Assembly (NCBI GenBank): GCA_002413785.1
Contig: DHXR01000012.1
Coordinates: 1 to 50,025 of the forward strand
Length of the DNA: 50,025 bases
Direction of reading: 5' to 3'
Origin: Mucilaginibacter sp. UBA5151
Lineage (GTDB): Bacteria; Bacteroidota; Bacteroidia; Sphingobacteriales; Sphingobacteriaceae
Part shown: positions 15,391 to 24,400 of the stretch, piece after piece
Layout: each line of letters opens with the position of its first letter
How positions within the stretch are numbered: position 1 is the first letter of the stretch
The notes under the pieces: generated by a model
Told to the model about the DNA's origin: nothing
Databases searched by the model: none
What the model saw: the letters and a program-made list of their open reading frames with translations, nothing else
Made by a program: the position numbers and the translations under genes

Positions 15391-17571
15391 CTATTTGTTT
15401 AATATTTTGATCCTGATACCCATATTCACGACTACCCCGTCTAAAGGAGCATAAATATCCTTGAAATGAGGATTGGTCAGGCTGCCGGTATAAATACTGC
15501 CCCATTTGGTTTGACGCTGATCTGTCAGGTTTTCTGCGTTGACAAAAATGTCGAAGTGCTTCCACATCTTTTGAACCAGCAGGCCGAAGGTGACATAGCC
15601 TTTGCCGGTGGCGCCGTCACTTAACAGCTGTGGCCCGGTATAAAAACTTTCCGCGCCGAAGCGGAAACTACCTTCAATCTCATAGGTTGCATCAAAGCTC
15701 AACTGGTTTTTAGGGGTTAAGGGTTGACTACTGGACTGACCGTTAAAATGCTGTTTGGTATCAGTGTAGGTATAGCCAAGATAAAATACCAGTTCATCCA
15801 TTACTAATTTGATATTGGTTTCTGCCCCTTGCGTGTGTAGATAGCCAGGCGCATTGACAAAGGAATTGTTTTGCAGTATCAATGGACTGTCGACGCGTGT
15901 GGAAAAGAACAACTGGTTAATATTAATAAAGGCTTTGTCACCCAATGTGCTGCGGTAATTCAGGTCACCGTTTAGGCCATAGGACTGTTCGGCTTGTGTA
16001 TTGCCAATATTTAAGGGTTGTATGTGCTGGTAGCCGTCCTGCTCACTTTCGTCATTGAACAGAGTGGGCATTTTATAACCCAATCCACCACCTAATCGGC
16101 TGGTGAGATGGTCAGTGATTCTAAATAAGGCATTTACCCTCGGCAGGAAAAAAAGCCCGCTGGAAGGTTTAGCAGGAGCGGGTGCGTTATTGTCTAATCT
16201 TAACCCTGTTTCCAGGGAAAACCAATTCGTCGCTTTGTATGTGTTTTGTACAAAAGCGCCTAATGTAGTCAGGTTGTAATTCAAACTATTTTGCGGTGGT
16301 TCGGCAGTAAAATGGTCAGTTATCAAGTTGGCGCCAGCTACCCAGGAAGCTTTTTCACCGTTGCGGACGTAATTCACTTCACTAAAGGAGCTGAGCTGTT
16401 TACCTTTAAAATTAAACCCCTGTTCACCTAAATCCCGGTCAAAGTAGCCGATGGTATTCTTAAAGTTAATGCGGCTTTCTTCATCTATTTTATGGGTAAA
16501 GGATAATTTCGTAGAAAACCGGAACGTTTTATTACGCTCAAAATATTGATGAATGTTGTCTGCTTGTCCTTCTACGACCTGCACATCCCCGCCTAAACGG
16601 TTCTCATATGTGGTATTCACGCCGAACCAACCGGAATTATGATCATCCATGTATAAGAATACTTTGGGATTGATCGCAAAGCGGTTAGTTTGAGGGATCG
16701 CCGTAAAAGCTGTGTTAGATGGGGCAAATGCACCGTTATAATTGTAGGAGCCAAAGATAGTCGTACCAATATGCTGCCATTTCTGGCTGTAAAATACACT
16801 GGCATCAGCGCCTTTGGCACTTGTTCCGTTCAACAGCAGCGTAAGTTCGGGTTCTTTTTCAGGTACTTTGCTGATCAGGTTGACCAAACCGGCAATTGCT
16901 CCGCCGCCATATAATGTGGACGCGGAACCCTTGATAAACTCCGCTTGCCGCAAATCCAGCGGGCTTATCTGCAACAAACTTAAATTGCCGGAAAAACCGG
17001 AATAGAGGGGCATTCCGTCCTGCAATAATTGGGTATAGCGGCTGTCCAGGCCTTGTATGCGAAAACTGGCGGTACTGCTGACCGCCGAGGTTTGCTGCAC
17101 ATGGATTCCGGTGGTTTCCCCCAGCAGCATCTTGATATCACCGGGCCGCATGGTGCTTTTTTCGTCCAGTTCTTCCAGGGGCAAGGCTTCTATCCGTGTA
17201 GGAATATCGCGCAGGTTTTGGTTGGTACGGGTGGTTTGAACGGTTACCTCTGCAAGTTCACCCGTAGATGCCCCCAGGCTGACTTCAATGATCTCATCCG
17301 GGTGCTGTAGAGGGAAACTATAAACTTTTTCACTTTTGGCAAAGCCGATATAAGTGATCCCGATCTCAAATCTTCCGTTGGGAATATTGTTGATGGTAAT
17401 TAATCCGCTTGTATCAGCAATAGCAGCAATCTTCAGATCTGGAATAAATGCCGTTGCACCTTTAAGGGGCACTTTGGTTTGATCATTGATAACTTTTGCT
17501 TTAAAGGTATTTTGTGCCATGATCCCAAAGGATAACAGCATACAGAGCATGAGTATGAAAAACTTTTTCAT
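15391..17571 (-). CDS. TonB-dependent outer-membrane receptor
   Basis: 726 residues from ATG 17571, chosen because the signal peptide (MKKFFILMLCMLLSFGIMAQ) starts there; the longer frame opens only at a TTG. A carboxypeptidase-regulatory-like beta domain covers about 22-100. The plug domain (about 115-235) contains FRIQGLDSRYTQLLQDGMP and SASTLYGGGAIAGLVNLI, the usual plug signature. The rest is the beta-barrel with aromatic girdles, ending in a short IKILNK strand. It imports a siderophore, metal complex or similar ligand using TonB energy; ligand identity cannot be read. It is a classic single receptor, not SusC (no SusD neighbour, normal size). The upstream small exported protein is its likely operon partner. 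Confidence 0.93.
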   Translation of the reverse strand: MKKFFILMLCMLLSFGIMAQNTFKAKVINDQTKVPLKGATAFIPDLKIAAIADTSGLITINNIPNGRFEIGITYIGFAKSEKVYSFPLQHPDEIIEVSLGASTGELAEVTVQTTRTNQNLRDIPTRIEALPLEELDEKSTMRPGDIKMLLGETTGIHVQQTSAVSSTASFRIQGLDSRYTQLLQDGMPLYSGFSGNLSLLQISPLDLRQAEFIKGSASTLYGGGAIAGLVNLISKVPEKEPELTLLLNGTSAKGADASVFYSQKWQHIGTTIFGSYNYNGAFAPSNTAFTAIPQTNRFAINPKVFLYMDDHNSGWFGVNTTYENRLGGDVQVVEGQADNIHQYFERNKTFRFSTKLSFTHKIDEESRINFKNTIGYFDRDLGEQGFNFKGKQLSSFSEVNYVRNGEKASWVAGANLITDHFTAEPPQNSLNYNLTTLGAFVQNTYKATNWFSLETGLRLDNNAPAPAKPSSGLFFLPRVNALFRITDHLTSRLGGGLGYKMPTLFNDESEQDGYQHIQPLNIGNTQAEQSYGLNGDLNYRSTLGDKAFININQLFFSTRVDSPLILQNNSFVNAPGYLHTQGAETNIKLVMDELVFYLGYTYTDTKQHFNGQSSSQPLTPKNQLSFDATYEIEGSFRFGAESFYTGPQLLSDGATGKGYVTFGLLVQKMWKHFDIFVNAENLTDQRQTKWGSIYTGSLTNPHFKDIYAPLDGVVVNMGIRIKILNK

Positions 17572-17650
17572 GAATATGAATTGAGCCTGCGCAAAAAAAT
17601 GCCAGGCAGACAAATAAATAGAATAATGAATTATAATAGTTCGTTAAAAT

Positions 17651-18049
17651 TCAGGCAAGAGGCGGCCTGAACAGCTTGTTCCGATAATCGGAGGTGTAAA
17701 ATACCTGGCTAAATGATGGGTGGGCCAAAATCGAAAACGAGGCTATAAACAAAGTAAAAGGTATTTGGCTAAACACCACGTTTAATAGGCTGGCCTGGTG
17801 CCGGAACTGTACATCGTCTCCTTTGGCCGGAACTTTATCATGTTCGTTGTGTCCGAAGATCTGTTTACCGTATAATAAATAATCGCCGACAAAATCTATT
17901 ACGCCCATTTCCTCCTCGGGTGTGACCTTTGTATAGTTCTGGTACATCTTTGGAATATCGCGCATCAACGAGAAATCGCCCAAAGGTAATACCACGCTCC
18001 CCGTTAAAAACAGGCTTGCTAAAAAATAACAAAAGATCTTTTTATACAT
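17651..18049 (-). CDS. Small exported protein upstream of the TonB receptor
   Basis: 132 residues. The N-terminus is a signal peptide or membrane anchor (FCYFLASLFLTGSVVLPL). A helical region follows with MYQNYTKVTPEEEMGVIDFVGDYLLYG, then an HxxHD segment (GHNEHDKVPAKGDD) and a second hydrophobic stretch near 88-108, ending in LFRPPLA. I have seen proteins of this plan and the W/FRPP-type tail directly before TonB receptors in Bacteroidetes, but I know no function for them. The conserved Asp and His residues could bind metal. Its stop is 79 bp upstream of the receptor start with nothing between, so one transcript is likely. Confidence 0.7.
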   Translation of the reverse strand: MYKKIFCYFLASLFLTGSVVLPLGDFSLMRDIPKMYQNYTKVTPEEEMGVIDFVGDYLLYGKQIFGHNEHDKVPAKGDDVQFRHQASLLNVVFSQIPFTLFIASFSILAHPSFSQVFYTSDYRNKLFRPPLA

Positions 18050-18159
18050 TCCGGGACAAAGCTATAAAATTCCGGAAAAGTGTTTGTTGAATGAAATTAT
18101 TATTTTAGGGCCATAAATTCGGGTCAAAATATTAATATTGCAATTCACCATAAACTATT

Positions 18160-18684
18160 ATGAAAAGTCTTTTTTCCAGTTTTAATGCCAGGCTCCTGTT
18201 AATTCATTTTGTAGCCTTCTGGTTTTTTATGTACGGTTTTCAAATGATCTCTTTTTTGCACGACTATGATTTTTTATATTCCCAGCATACCCTCCTGCTC
18301 AATTTCCCTGGCCGGTTCGATTATGATATGGTAATTATTGAACAATCAGGAAGTTTTGGCTTGATCGCTGCGTACATAACTTCATTTTTCATTTCCTCAA
18401 AACAGGGCTGGCACTGGATAAATTCGTCCCTCGTTTTTTTAGTTACTTTTTTAATAGAAAATTTTGTTTTGTTGCCCTGGGTTAAATTCCATGATATTTA
18501 TCTGTCTCCGGGCGGCTTGTTTCATGTATTCAACAAATGGGGGCACCTTGCCGTTGGTATTGCCCTTTTAAGCTTTGGCGTATTACTGATAATTTCGAAG
18601 AAAGTGATTAAATATATTAACGGGAATGGTGCAAAGGATAAGAAAAAAGTAGCCACGGGAAAAAAGCCGCGTAGGACCAGGTAA
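18160..18684 (+). CDS. Membrane protein of unknown function
   Basis: 174 residues with about four transmembrane helices (roughly 10-30, 62-80, 85-105, 125-147) and a basic C-terminal tail (KKKVATGKKPRRTR) that should stay in the cytoplasm. Residues between the helices include a conserved-looking HDYDFLYSQH and LSPGGLFHVFNKWGHL. I do not recognise a family. The gene stands alone, diverging from the small exported protein by 110 bp. The strongly basic tail could bind nucleic acid or lipid headgroups, which is speculation. Confidence 0.75.
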   Translation: MKSLFSSFNARLLLIHFVAFWFFMYGFQMISFLHDYDFLYSQHTLLLNFPGRFDYDMVIIEQSGSFGLIAAYITSFFISSKQGWHWINSSLVFLVTFLIENFVLLPWVKFHDIYLSPGGLFHVFNKWGHLAVGIALLSFGVLLIISKKVIKYINGNGAKDKKKVATGKKPRRTR

Positions 18685-18732
18685 GCCGTGTACAAATTAA
18701 ATAAAATATCCAAATCTTTTAAAGAGGATACT

Positions 18733-18981
18733 TTAATTCCGTTTCAAACTTTGGAATGATTTTTTCATACGCAGTAAACTTTCGGTATTGGCCGCCTGTA
18801 TTTTTCTTTTTCTTCCATCGCCTGCTACCATTTCAACCAGGGTACAAATTGTACCCTGGTTGGCATTTAATTCAGTATCTTTACTTAACATGCGCTTTAG
18901 ATACTGCTTGACATCGCTGCTATCAGATAGTAACTGGACCACATCCTGTATGGAAAAATACCACTTTTGGTCAACTTCCAA
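18733..18981 (-). pseudogene. BRO-N-type phage antirepressor fragment
   Basis: About 80 codons carry QKWYFSIQDVVQLLSDSSDVKQYLKRM, then KRKIQAANTESLLRM. This matches the BRO-N/DinD-like domain (xKWYFSVxDV...YW..LK..., DGKKRLTDVADTEGLLRI). The domain is cut at both ends. The frame opens only at TTG 18981, after an in-frame TAG a few codons upstream, and the expected start segment is missing. It stops where the domain would continue with IPSPKAE.... It is probably a decayed prophage or mobile-element gene. A short functional protein is possible but unlikely. Confidence 0.65.
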
Positions 18982-19086
18982 ATTAAAATTTCCCTATAAT
19001 TAGATTTAAGAGGTTTAAAATCCTATTTTTAGCGCCTCAAAATTGATAAAGCGTTATCAATTATTTATGGTAAAAGGAAGCGAAAA

Positions 19087-20397
19087 ATGAAAGTTTTAAA
19101 ATTTGGCGGAACATCTGTAGGAAGTCCTGAAAGGATGAAAAAACTGCTGGATATTATTGACCCTGCCGAAAGGCAGATCGTAGTGCTGTCGGCTGTATCG
19201 GGCACAACAAATAGTTTGGTTGAAATAGGGCAGGCTTACCTTGCCGGCGATAAAAATAAGGCGGCCGGTTTGATCGGTATTTTAAGAGACAAGTACGAGG
19301 TTTTTATAAAGGAATTATTTGCCAAAAAAGAATACCTGGAGCAGGGTAAAGAAGTTATTGACTATCATTTCGGACTGATAAGCAACCTGGCCAATGACCT
19401 GTTCACCTCAATAGAAGAAAAGATCATACTGGCACAGGGCGAGTTATTGTCGACCACGTTGTACCATGTTTATCTTAAAGAAATTGGCGTACCCTCTGTT
19501 TTGCTGCCGGCGCTTGATTTTATGAAGATTGACGAGGACAACGAGCCCGAAGTTGACTACATAACCGAACATATTACTCCATTCCTGGAAAAATATCCGA
19601 AAAATAACCTGTTTATTACCCAGGGCTATATTTGCCGGAATAGTTTTGGCGAGATTGATAACCTGCGCCGTGGCGGCAGCGATTATACCGCATCATTGAT
19701 AGGTGCAGGCATTCGCAGTGAGGAAGTTCAGATCTGGACGGATATTGACGGCATGCATAATAACGACCCGCGCATCGTAAAAGGGACACAGCCCATAGCA
19801 CAATTATCGTTTGACGAAGCGGCCGAACTGGCTTATTTCGGGGCTAAGATATTGCACCCGCAAAGCGTTTTCCCGGCACAGAAATATAAGATCCCGGTAC
19901 GCTTGCTCAATACCATGGACCCAAAGGCACACGGTACGCTCATTACCAATACCAGCGAAAAGGATAAGATTAAATCAATAGCGGCCAAGGACGGCATCAC
20001 CGCAATTAAAATACAATCGAGCAGGATGCTGCTGGCGCATGGCTTTTTACGCCGGATTTTCGAGGTTTTTGAGCGGTATAAAACATCCATTGATATGATC
20101 ACCACCTCGGAAGTTGCGGTATCGTTAACCATTGACGATACCACCCACCTTGAGGAGATCACAGCCGAACTGCTTGGTTTTGGCACCGTTGATACCGACA
20201 TAAACCAAACCATTATTTGCGTGGTAGGTGATTTCGGTACCGAGAAGCATGGCTATGCAGCAAGGGTATTGGAAGCAGTAAAACATATCCCTGTCAGGAT
20301 GATATCCTATGGGGGGAGCGACCATAACATGTCGCTGCTGATACATACGGCAGATAAAACAGAAGTGTTAAGGAGTTTACATAACAGGCTGTTTTAG
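19087..20397 (+). CDS. lysC: Aspartate kinase
   Basis: 436 residues, the size of a monofunctional aspartokinase. The nucleotide-binding start is KFGGTSVG (4-11). The aspartate-binding and catalytic region includes the ITQGYI...NLRRGGSDYTASLIGA stretch near 176-205. Two ACT domains occupy about 300-436 and would give allosteric feedback control by lysine or threonine. It phosphorylates L-aspartate, the first committed step to lysine, threonine, methionine and diaminopimelate. lysA follows 135 bp downstream in the same direction, separated by a palindromic repeat. AAGGAAG 10 bp before the ATG could act as a ribosome-binding site. Confidence 0.96.
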   Translation: MKVLKFGGTSVGSPERMKKLLDIIDPAERQIVVLSAVSGTTNSLVEIGQAYLAGDKNKAAGLIGILRDKYEVFIKELFAKKEYLEQGKEVIDYHFGLISNLANDLFTSIEEKIILAQGELLSTTLYHVYLKEIGVPSVLLPALDFMKIDEDNEPEVDYITEHITPFLEKYPKNNLFITQGYICRNSFGEIDNLRRGGSDYTASLIGAGIRSEEVQIWTDIDGMHNNDPRIVKGTQPIAQLSFDEAAELAYFGAKILHPQSVFPAQKYKIPVRLLNTMDPKAHGTLITNTSEKDKIKSIAAKDGITAIKIQSSRMLLAHGFLRRIFEVFERYKTSIDMITTSEVAVSLTIDDTTHLEEITAELLGFGTVDTDINQTIICVVGDFGTEKHGYAARVLEAVKHIPVRMISYGGSDHNMSLLIHTADKTEVLRSLHNRLF

Positions 20398-20505
20398 CCT
20401 CACCCTGCCCTCTCCAAACCTGCCTGCCGGTAGGCAGGGGAGAGGGTTAAAAAAAGAGCGAAGTTCAAGTCCTCTCCTTTGGAGAGGATTTAGGTGAGGC
20501 AAAAC
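20398..20505. repeat. CCTCACC...GGTGAGG repeat with a nested palindrome
   Basis: The ends are inverted (CCTCACC and GGTGAGG). Inside lie CCCTCTCC...GGAGAGGG and CCTCTCCTTTGGAGAGG hairpins separated by a TTAAAAAAAGAGC stretch. The element matches the one at 28405-28498 in the opposite orientation. In this copy a second palindrome, CCTGCCTGCCGGTAGGCAGG, sits in the loop of the first hairpin. Confidence 0.9.
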
Positions 20506-20532
20506 GGGATGATTTAATTTATAAAAATAATC

Positions 20533-21744
20533 ATGTTCAACACAAATACAATAAACCGATTTCAGCAATTAGAAACGCCATTTTATTATTACGACCTTGA
20601 TGTGCTGCGAAAAACACTTGAGGCATGTACCGGTGCATCAGCAAAATACGGATTTCATGTACACTATGCCATGAAAGCTAATTTTAACCCAAAGGTTTTG
20701 GATACGATCCAATCATTTGGTTTAGGGGCCGATTGCGTTAGCGGCAATGAAGTAAAGGCGGCAATTGAACATGGATTTGGTAAAGAAAAAGTGGTTTTTG
20801 CCGGGGTTGGTAAATCAGACAAAGAAATCAACCTGGCGCTTGATGCAGATATTTTTTGTTTCAATGCCGAGTCGGTGCAGGAACTGCATATTATAAACGA
20901 TCTGGCGAAAGCCAAAAACAAAAAGGCAAATATTGCCATACGTATCAATCCCAATGTGGATGCGCATACCCATCATTTTATTACTACCGGGCTGGATGAA
21001 AATAAATTCGGCATAAACACCTGGCAGCTGACCGATGTTGCCGACGCCCTGCGTAATTGCCCCAATCTGCAGTTTTTAGGGATACATTTTCACATAGGGT
21101 CGCAAATAACGGACATGGAGGTTTATAAAAACCTATGTACGCGCATCAACGAAATACAGGACTGGTTTAACGATCGTGGCTTTGAAGTGAAAGTGCTGAA
21201 TACAGGCGGCGGCCTTGGCGTTGATTACCATAACCCTGATACCAACGGCGTCAGCGACTTCGAAAGCTATTTTAAGGTTTTTAAAGACTTTTTAAATGTA
21301 AAGCCCGGCCAGGAAGTACATTTTGAACTGGGCCGTGCCCTGGTGGCACAAAGCGCCGCCCTGATCTCCAGGGTACTTTATGTAAAAAATGGGATAAAAA
21401 AGAATTTCCTGGTTTTAGATGCCGGCATGACGGAACTTATCCGCCCCATGCTGTACCAGGCCTATCACCAAATTGAGAATTTGAGTAGGAGGGAGTCCGA
21501 AAGTCTGGAAGTCCGGAAGTCCGAAAGTAAGGAATTGGAAGTTAGTCACCACTCACCACTCACCACTCACTACGATGTGGTGGGTCCGATTTGTGAAAGC
21601 ACAGATTGTTTCCGCAAAGACGTGGAACTGCCTCAATCCTTTCGTGGCGATTTGATCGCTATCCGTACCTCAGGCGCTTATGGCGAGGTGATGGCTTCAG
21701 GATATAATTTACGGGATAGGGTAGGGAGTGTTTATTCGGAGTGA
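20533..21744 (+). CDS. lysA: Diaminopimelate decarboxylase with a repeat-derived insertion
   Basis: 403 residues. It decarboxylates meso-diaminopimelate to lysine with pyridoxal phosphate. The PLP lysine lies in HYAMKAN (about 45-51), the phosphate-binding glycines in LNTGGGLGVDYH near 224-235, and the substrate/active-site motif in GPICESTDCF near 351-360. About 30 residues before that motif (roughly 316-345, coded by 21484-21573) are unlike the family. They are encoded by GTCCGGAAGTC-type and CACTCACCACTCAC-type words known from spacers. The insertion keeps the frame and lies between the ENL helix and YDVVGPICES, probably in a surface loop, so the enzyme may remain active. Confidence 0.93.
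   Translation: MFNTNTINRFQQLETPFYYYDLDVLRKTLEACTGASAKYGFHVHYAMKANFNPKVLDTIQSFGLGADCVSGNEVKAAIEHGFGKEKVVFAGVGKSDKEINLALDADIFCFNAESVQELHIINDLAKAKNKKANIAIRINPNVDAHTHHFITTGLDENKFGINTWQLTDVADALRNCPNLQFLGIHFHIGSQITDMEVYKNLCTRINEIQDWFNDRGFEVKVLNTGGGLGVDYHNPDTNGVSDFESYFKVFKDFLNVKPGQEVHFELGRALVAQSAALISRVLYVKNGIKKNFLVLDAGMTELIRPMLYQAYHQIENLSRRESESLEVRKSESKELEVSHHSPLTTHYDVVGPICESTDCFRKDVELPQSFRGDLIAIRTSGAYGEVMASGYNLRDRVGSVYSE
21486..21573. repeat. Word repeats inserted in the lysA frame
   Basis: 21488-21532 holds GTCCGAAAGTC/TGGAAGTCCGGAAGTC words, the reverse complement of the cluster at 10398-10440. 21545-21572 holds CACCACTCACCACTCACCAC words, the same as the spacer cluster at 13821-13851. The length preserves the lysA frame. 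Confidence 0.85.
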
Positions 21745-21745
21745 T

Positions 21746-22513
21746 TTAGAATTTATAGCCAAATCTTATAAAAAAATTCTCACCCGCTTCAATCGTGCCA
21801 AAATAGTTTTTGAAGGTAATGAAGTAGCTGACTTTAGGAAAAATGTTTCGGAACATCCTGTTGGTAGTATTTGGGTTGGTGTAAAATGTGTTATTCAGCT
21901 CATTATGACCAACTGTTGTTCCTAAAAAACCACGGATGCCATGCTGAATACCGCTGTTATTTACATTATGAAAATATATTTCGGAAGTTAACCCGATAGT
22001 GAACAGGTCGGTTCTGGGGTCAACAAAATAACCGGGTTGCGTATTTAAGTATTGCCTGAAGTTGGCAAATGAGCCAAACTCGTGGCTATAGGCCATTTCT
22101 ACACCTATAAATCTAAAATCTGTCCTTCCTGAAGTGACAAACGCGTTTGCTGAAAATCTGCCGCCAACAGCACCGAAAAACTTATCTGTAAAATAATTCG
22201 CCTCTCCCTGGTTGATAGCACTGTTCTGATAGTCGCCGAAAACGCCAAAGGCTCCGTAAGCCACATTGAAATTATCAAAAACATAGCCACGGCTTAAATT
22301 GATCTGGCCGCTTACCAGAAAATCGTTATAATGGGCATTGTTATACGTATTTAATCCGCCTGAAATATAGGTTGCCGACTTTGCCGTATCAAATGAGGCT
22401 GGTTTAGGCTGATAAGCTATATCCTGATGATAAAGCGCGGGTGTATAAACATGTGAGCAGGATGCAAACAGGATTGCAGTAAATGATAGCGTAAAGATAG
22501 CTTTGTTGTTCAT
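21746..22513 (-). CDS. Outer-membrane lipoprotein, probable beta-barrel
   Basis: 255 residues from ATG 22513; a TTG three codons earlier is less likely. The N-terminus is a lipoprotein signal (FTAILFASC, lipid-modified Cys at about 19). The remainder is rich in alternating aromatic/polar strands (YISGGLNTYNNAHYNDFLVSG, FRFIGVEMAYSHEFG, YFITFKNYFGTIEAGENFFIRFGYKF) and ends in Phe, typical of outer-membrane barrels. I do not recognise the family. Its stop is one base past the lysA stop, so the two genes are tightly convergent. Function is unknown; a surface or transport role is possible. Confidence 0.75.
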   Translation of the reverse strand: MNNKAIFTLSFTAILFASCSHVYTPALYHQDIAYQPKPASFDTAKSATYISGGLNTYNNAHYNDFLVSGQINLSRGYVFDNFNVAYGAFGVFGDYQNSAINQGEANYFTDKFFGAVGGRFSANAFVTSGRTDFRFIGVEMAYSHEFGSFANFRQYLNTQPGYFVDPRTDLFTIGLTSEIYFHNVNNSGIQHGIRGFLGTTVGHNELNNTFYTNPNTTNRMFRNIFPKVSYFITFKNYFGTIEAGENFFIRFGYKF

Positions 22514-22602
22514 ATTGGTCAAATATAAATGTATGTACGGATATATTTAATGATTTGTAACAGTAGCCTGATATTTATGTCATAACCTCATCAGATTCCT
22601 TT

Positions 22603-22701
22603 ATGAAAAAAGCAATTGTCGTTGGCGCATCATCCGGTATTGGCAGGCAACCAGCGGTTGGTGGCGTTTTTATTCAGGATGGTGCCGGGATTTTTGTATA
22701 A
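22603..22701 (+). pseudogene. Short-chain dehydrogenase fragment
   Basis: A frame of 32 codons begins KKAIVVGASSGIG, the TGxxxGIG-type NAD(P)-binding start of an SDR enzyme, then loses similarity and stops at TAA 22699. SDR-like pieces may continue in another frame to about 22800 (a LDLLFLLSGC stretch resembling the usual 'LDLLFLSSG'). It is a decayed gene 5' of rpiA. Confidence 0.7.
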
Positions 22702-22888
22702 ACGGATGTGAGTATATCAAAAAGCACCTTCCGGCGATTTTTACCTGAAACTGAGGGGCTGGATTTGCTTTTCCTATTGTCAGGATGCAGGATAAAACAA
22801 AAAATCTCGCCGCTGCCCGATGGTTTACTTTTAAACTTCCTATATTCGGCATCAGGAACGTATTATCGTCATTTGTTATCCAATTTCT

Positions 22889-23581
22889 ATGACCGATTAT
22901 AAAAAGCAAGCGGCAAAAGCGGCATTGGAACTGATTAAACCGGGACAGGTCATCGGTTTAGGTGCAGGAACTACCATAGCTCATTTACTGGCATTGCTGG
23001 CCGCTGAAAAGGAACTTGCCGCCACGCTTACGTTTGTCTCCTCTTCCTTCAAAACCGCAAATCTGATCAAAGAATATGGGCTTATGCTACAATCAGTTGC
23101 AGTGATAAACAACCTGGATATTTATTTTGACGGGTGCGATCAGTTCGATATCGAACTTAACGCCTTGAAAAGCGGCGGAGGGATCCACACTTCGGAGAAA
23201 ATACTGGCAATATTGGCCAAAGAATTTATTTTAATCGGCGACTCAGGGAAATTTGTGATCGCTTTGGATACAAGCTACCCTTTAGTTATCGAGGTTTTAC
23301 CGGGCGCTTTACAGTTGGTGCTTCAACGGATAGGGCAGGATTTTCCGGATGCAAAGCCAAACATTCGCATGAGTCAACAAAAAGATGGTGCGGTTATTTC
23401 GGATAATGGAAACATGCTGGTCGATGTTTATTTTAATAAGCTGATAGCGCTGGATAAATTAAATATTCACATCAAAATGATTCCCGGTGTTGTTGAGCAT
23501 TCCCTGTTTTACCGAATGGCTACAAAAGCTATCATCGCCGGAGAGGACGGAATAAGAACGATTTTTCCGCAATATGCATAA
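22889..23581 (+). CDS. rpiA: Ribose-5-phosphate isomerase A
   Basis: 230 residues. The phosphate-binding loop is GLGAGTT (23-29). The active-site block is FDGCDQFD (80-87) followed by K94 (NALKSGGG) and E103 (HTSEKI). The catalytic residues known in E. coli RpiA (D81, D84, K94, E103) all appear, even with the same numbers. The usual DGADE is changed to DGCDQ, so Glu85 becomes Gln; that residue is not one of the four catalytic ones. It interconverts ribulose-5-phosphate and ribose-5-phosphate in the pentose phosphate pathway. The gene is divergent enough that it could be a paralogue; a second copy outside the window cannot be ruled out. Confidence 0.88.
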   Translation: MTDYKKQAAKAALELIKPGQVIGLGAGTTIAHLLALLAAEKELAATLTFVSSSFKTANLIKEYGLMLQSVAVINNLDIYFDGCDQFDIELNALKSGGGIHTSEKILAILAKEFILIGDSGKFVIALDTSYPLVIEVLPGALQLVLQRIGQDFPDAKPNIRMSQQKDGAVISDNGNMLVDVYFNKLIALDKLNIHIKMIPGVVEHSLFYRMATKAIIAGEDGIRTIFPQYA

Positions 23582-23611
23582 AAAACCGCCTGTTCCTTTG
23601 GTCTAACAAAG

Positions 23612-23758
23612 ACAAGTGTCCACACTTGAACACATAAAATTGTGAGCGTCCACGCTCACGTCCTGAATCAACCGGTCACTTGCAAATAAATCTGCACATA
23701 ATCGGGAGTGTGGACACTCACAACAAAAGTCATTCAAGTGTTGACACTTGAAGGGGCG
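23612..23758. repeat. Copy 1 of the 130-bp triple-hairpin repeat
   Basis: The core from about 23629 to 23758 matches 24401-24530. It contains TGAGCGTCCACGCTCA (7-bp stem), GGGAGTGTGGACACTC and TTCAAGTGTTGACACTTGAA. An extra inverted piece, CAAGTGTCCACACTTGAA (23612-23629), at the left makes terminal inverted repeats with the right end. Confidence 0.9.
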
Positions 23759-23941
23759 AAAGTTTTAAAATTGGAGTTAAAAAACATTAGGTATAATGAT
23801 GGAAGCGATGTCGATTAGATATTTTTTGAATTTGAGCATAACTAAATGTTGTCCATATTTTCGCCTTCTGAATAAAATCGGCCATTTGTATTCGTTTTAA
23901 AAGCGAAACTATTGTATCTTAGCTATAGCTAAACCTCGTTT

Positions 23942-24388
23942 ATGAAATTGATCCGTTCTATAGCGCAATGTTTTTTAATGGTCATATCCATCCATGGACA
24001 TGGATTGGCACAGGCAACTAAATCTACAGTCGATCACCCGCCAAACGGTCATAACTCACCATATAGAGTGTCCATCCCAGACCTTATAATACGACCGAAA
24101 TACTACGACTCATCGCCAATGCAGGTTGTAGGCTATTTACGTTTTGACGGGGTAGGAGAAGTCCTTTACTTCAATGCTGACGACAGCAATAAACCTAAGA
24201 ATAACTACGGTGTATTGCTATATCTCGCAGGCCTTGATTTTAAGAAAGCTATGAAGTATGAGCGGCACTATATACTGGTTGAAGGTAAGTTTTACGCTAA
24301 CATGTTCCATCGCAAAGGATACTGTGGGTCAATGCTTGGTATAACGAGGCTATCTCTATTGCATAAGGAAAGTACAATTTATAAATGA
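23942..24388 (+). CDS. Secreted hypothetical protein, possibly OB-fold
   Basis: 148 residues with a signal peptide (1-23, ending GLAQA). The mature part has VSIPDLIIRPKYYDSSPMQVVGYLRFDG near 44-71 and YILVEGKFYANMF...GSMLGITRL near 115-138. The pattern of 'position the KYxG, change the V.GYL..., end with Y.LVEG.F...G.ITRL' is one I associate with small exported OB-fold-like proteins, but no function is established. A pair of 130-bp repeats flanks it on both sides. The gene is small and lone, so it may have moved with the repeats. Confidence 0.65.
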   Translation: MKLIRSIAQCFLMVISIHGHGLAQATKSTVDHPPNGHNSPYRVSIPDLIIRPKYYDSSPMQVVGYLRFDGVGEVLYFNADDSNKPKNNYGVLLYLAGLDFKKAMKYERHYILVEGKFYANMFHRKGYCGSMLGITRLSLLHKESTIYK

Positions 24389-24400
24389 AGCAATCAATAG

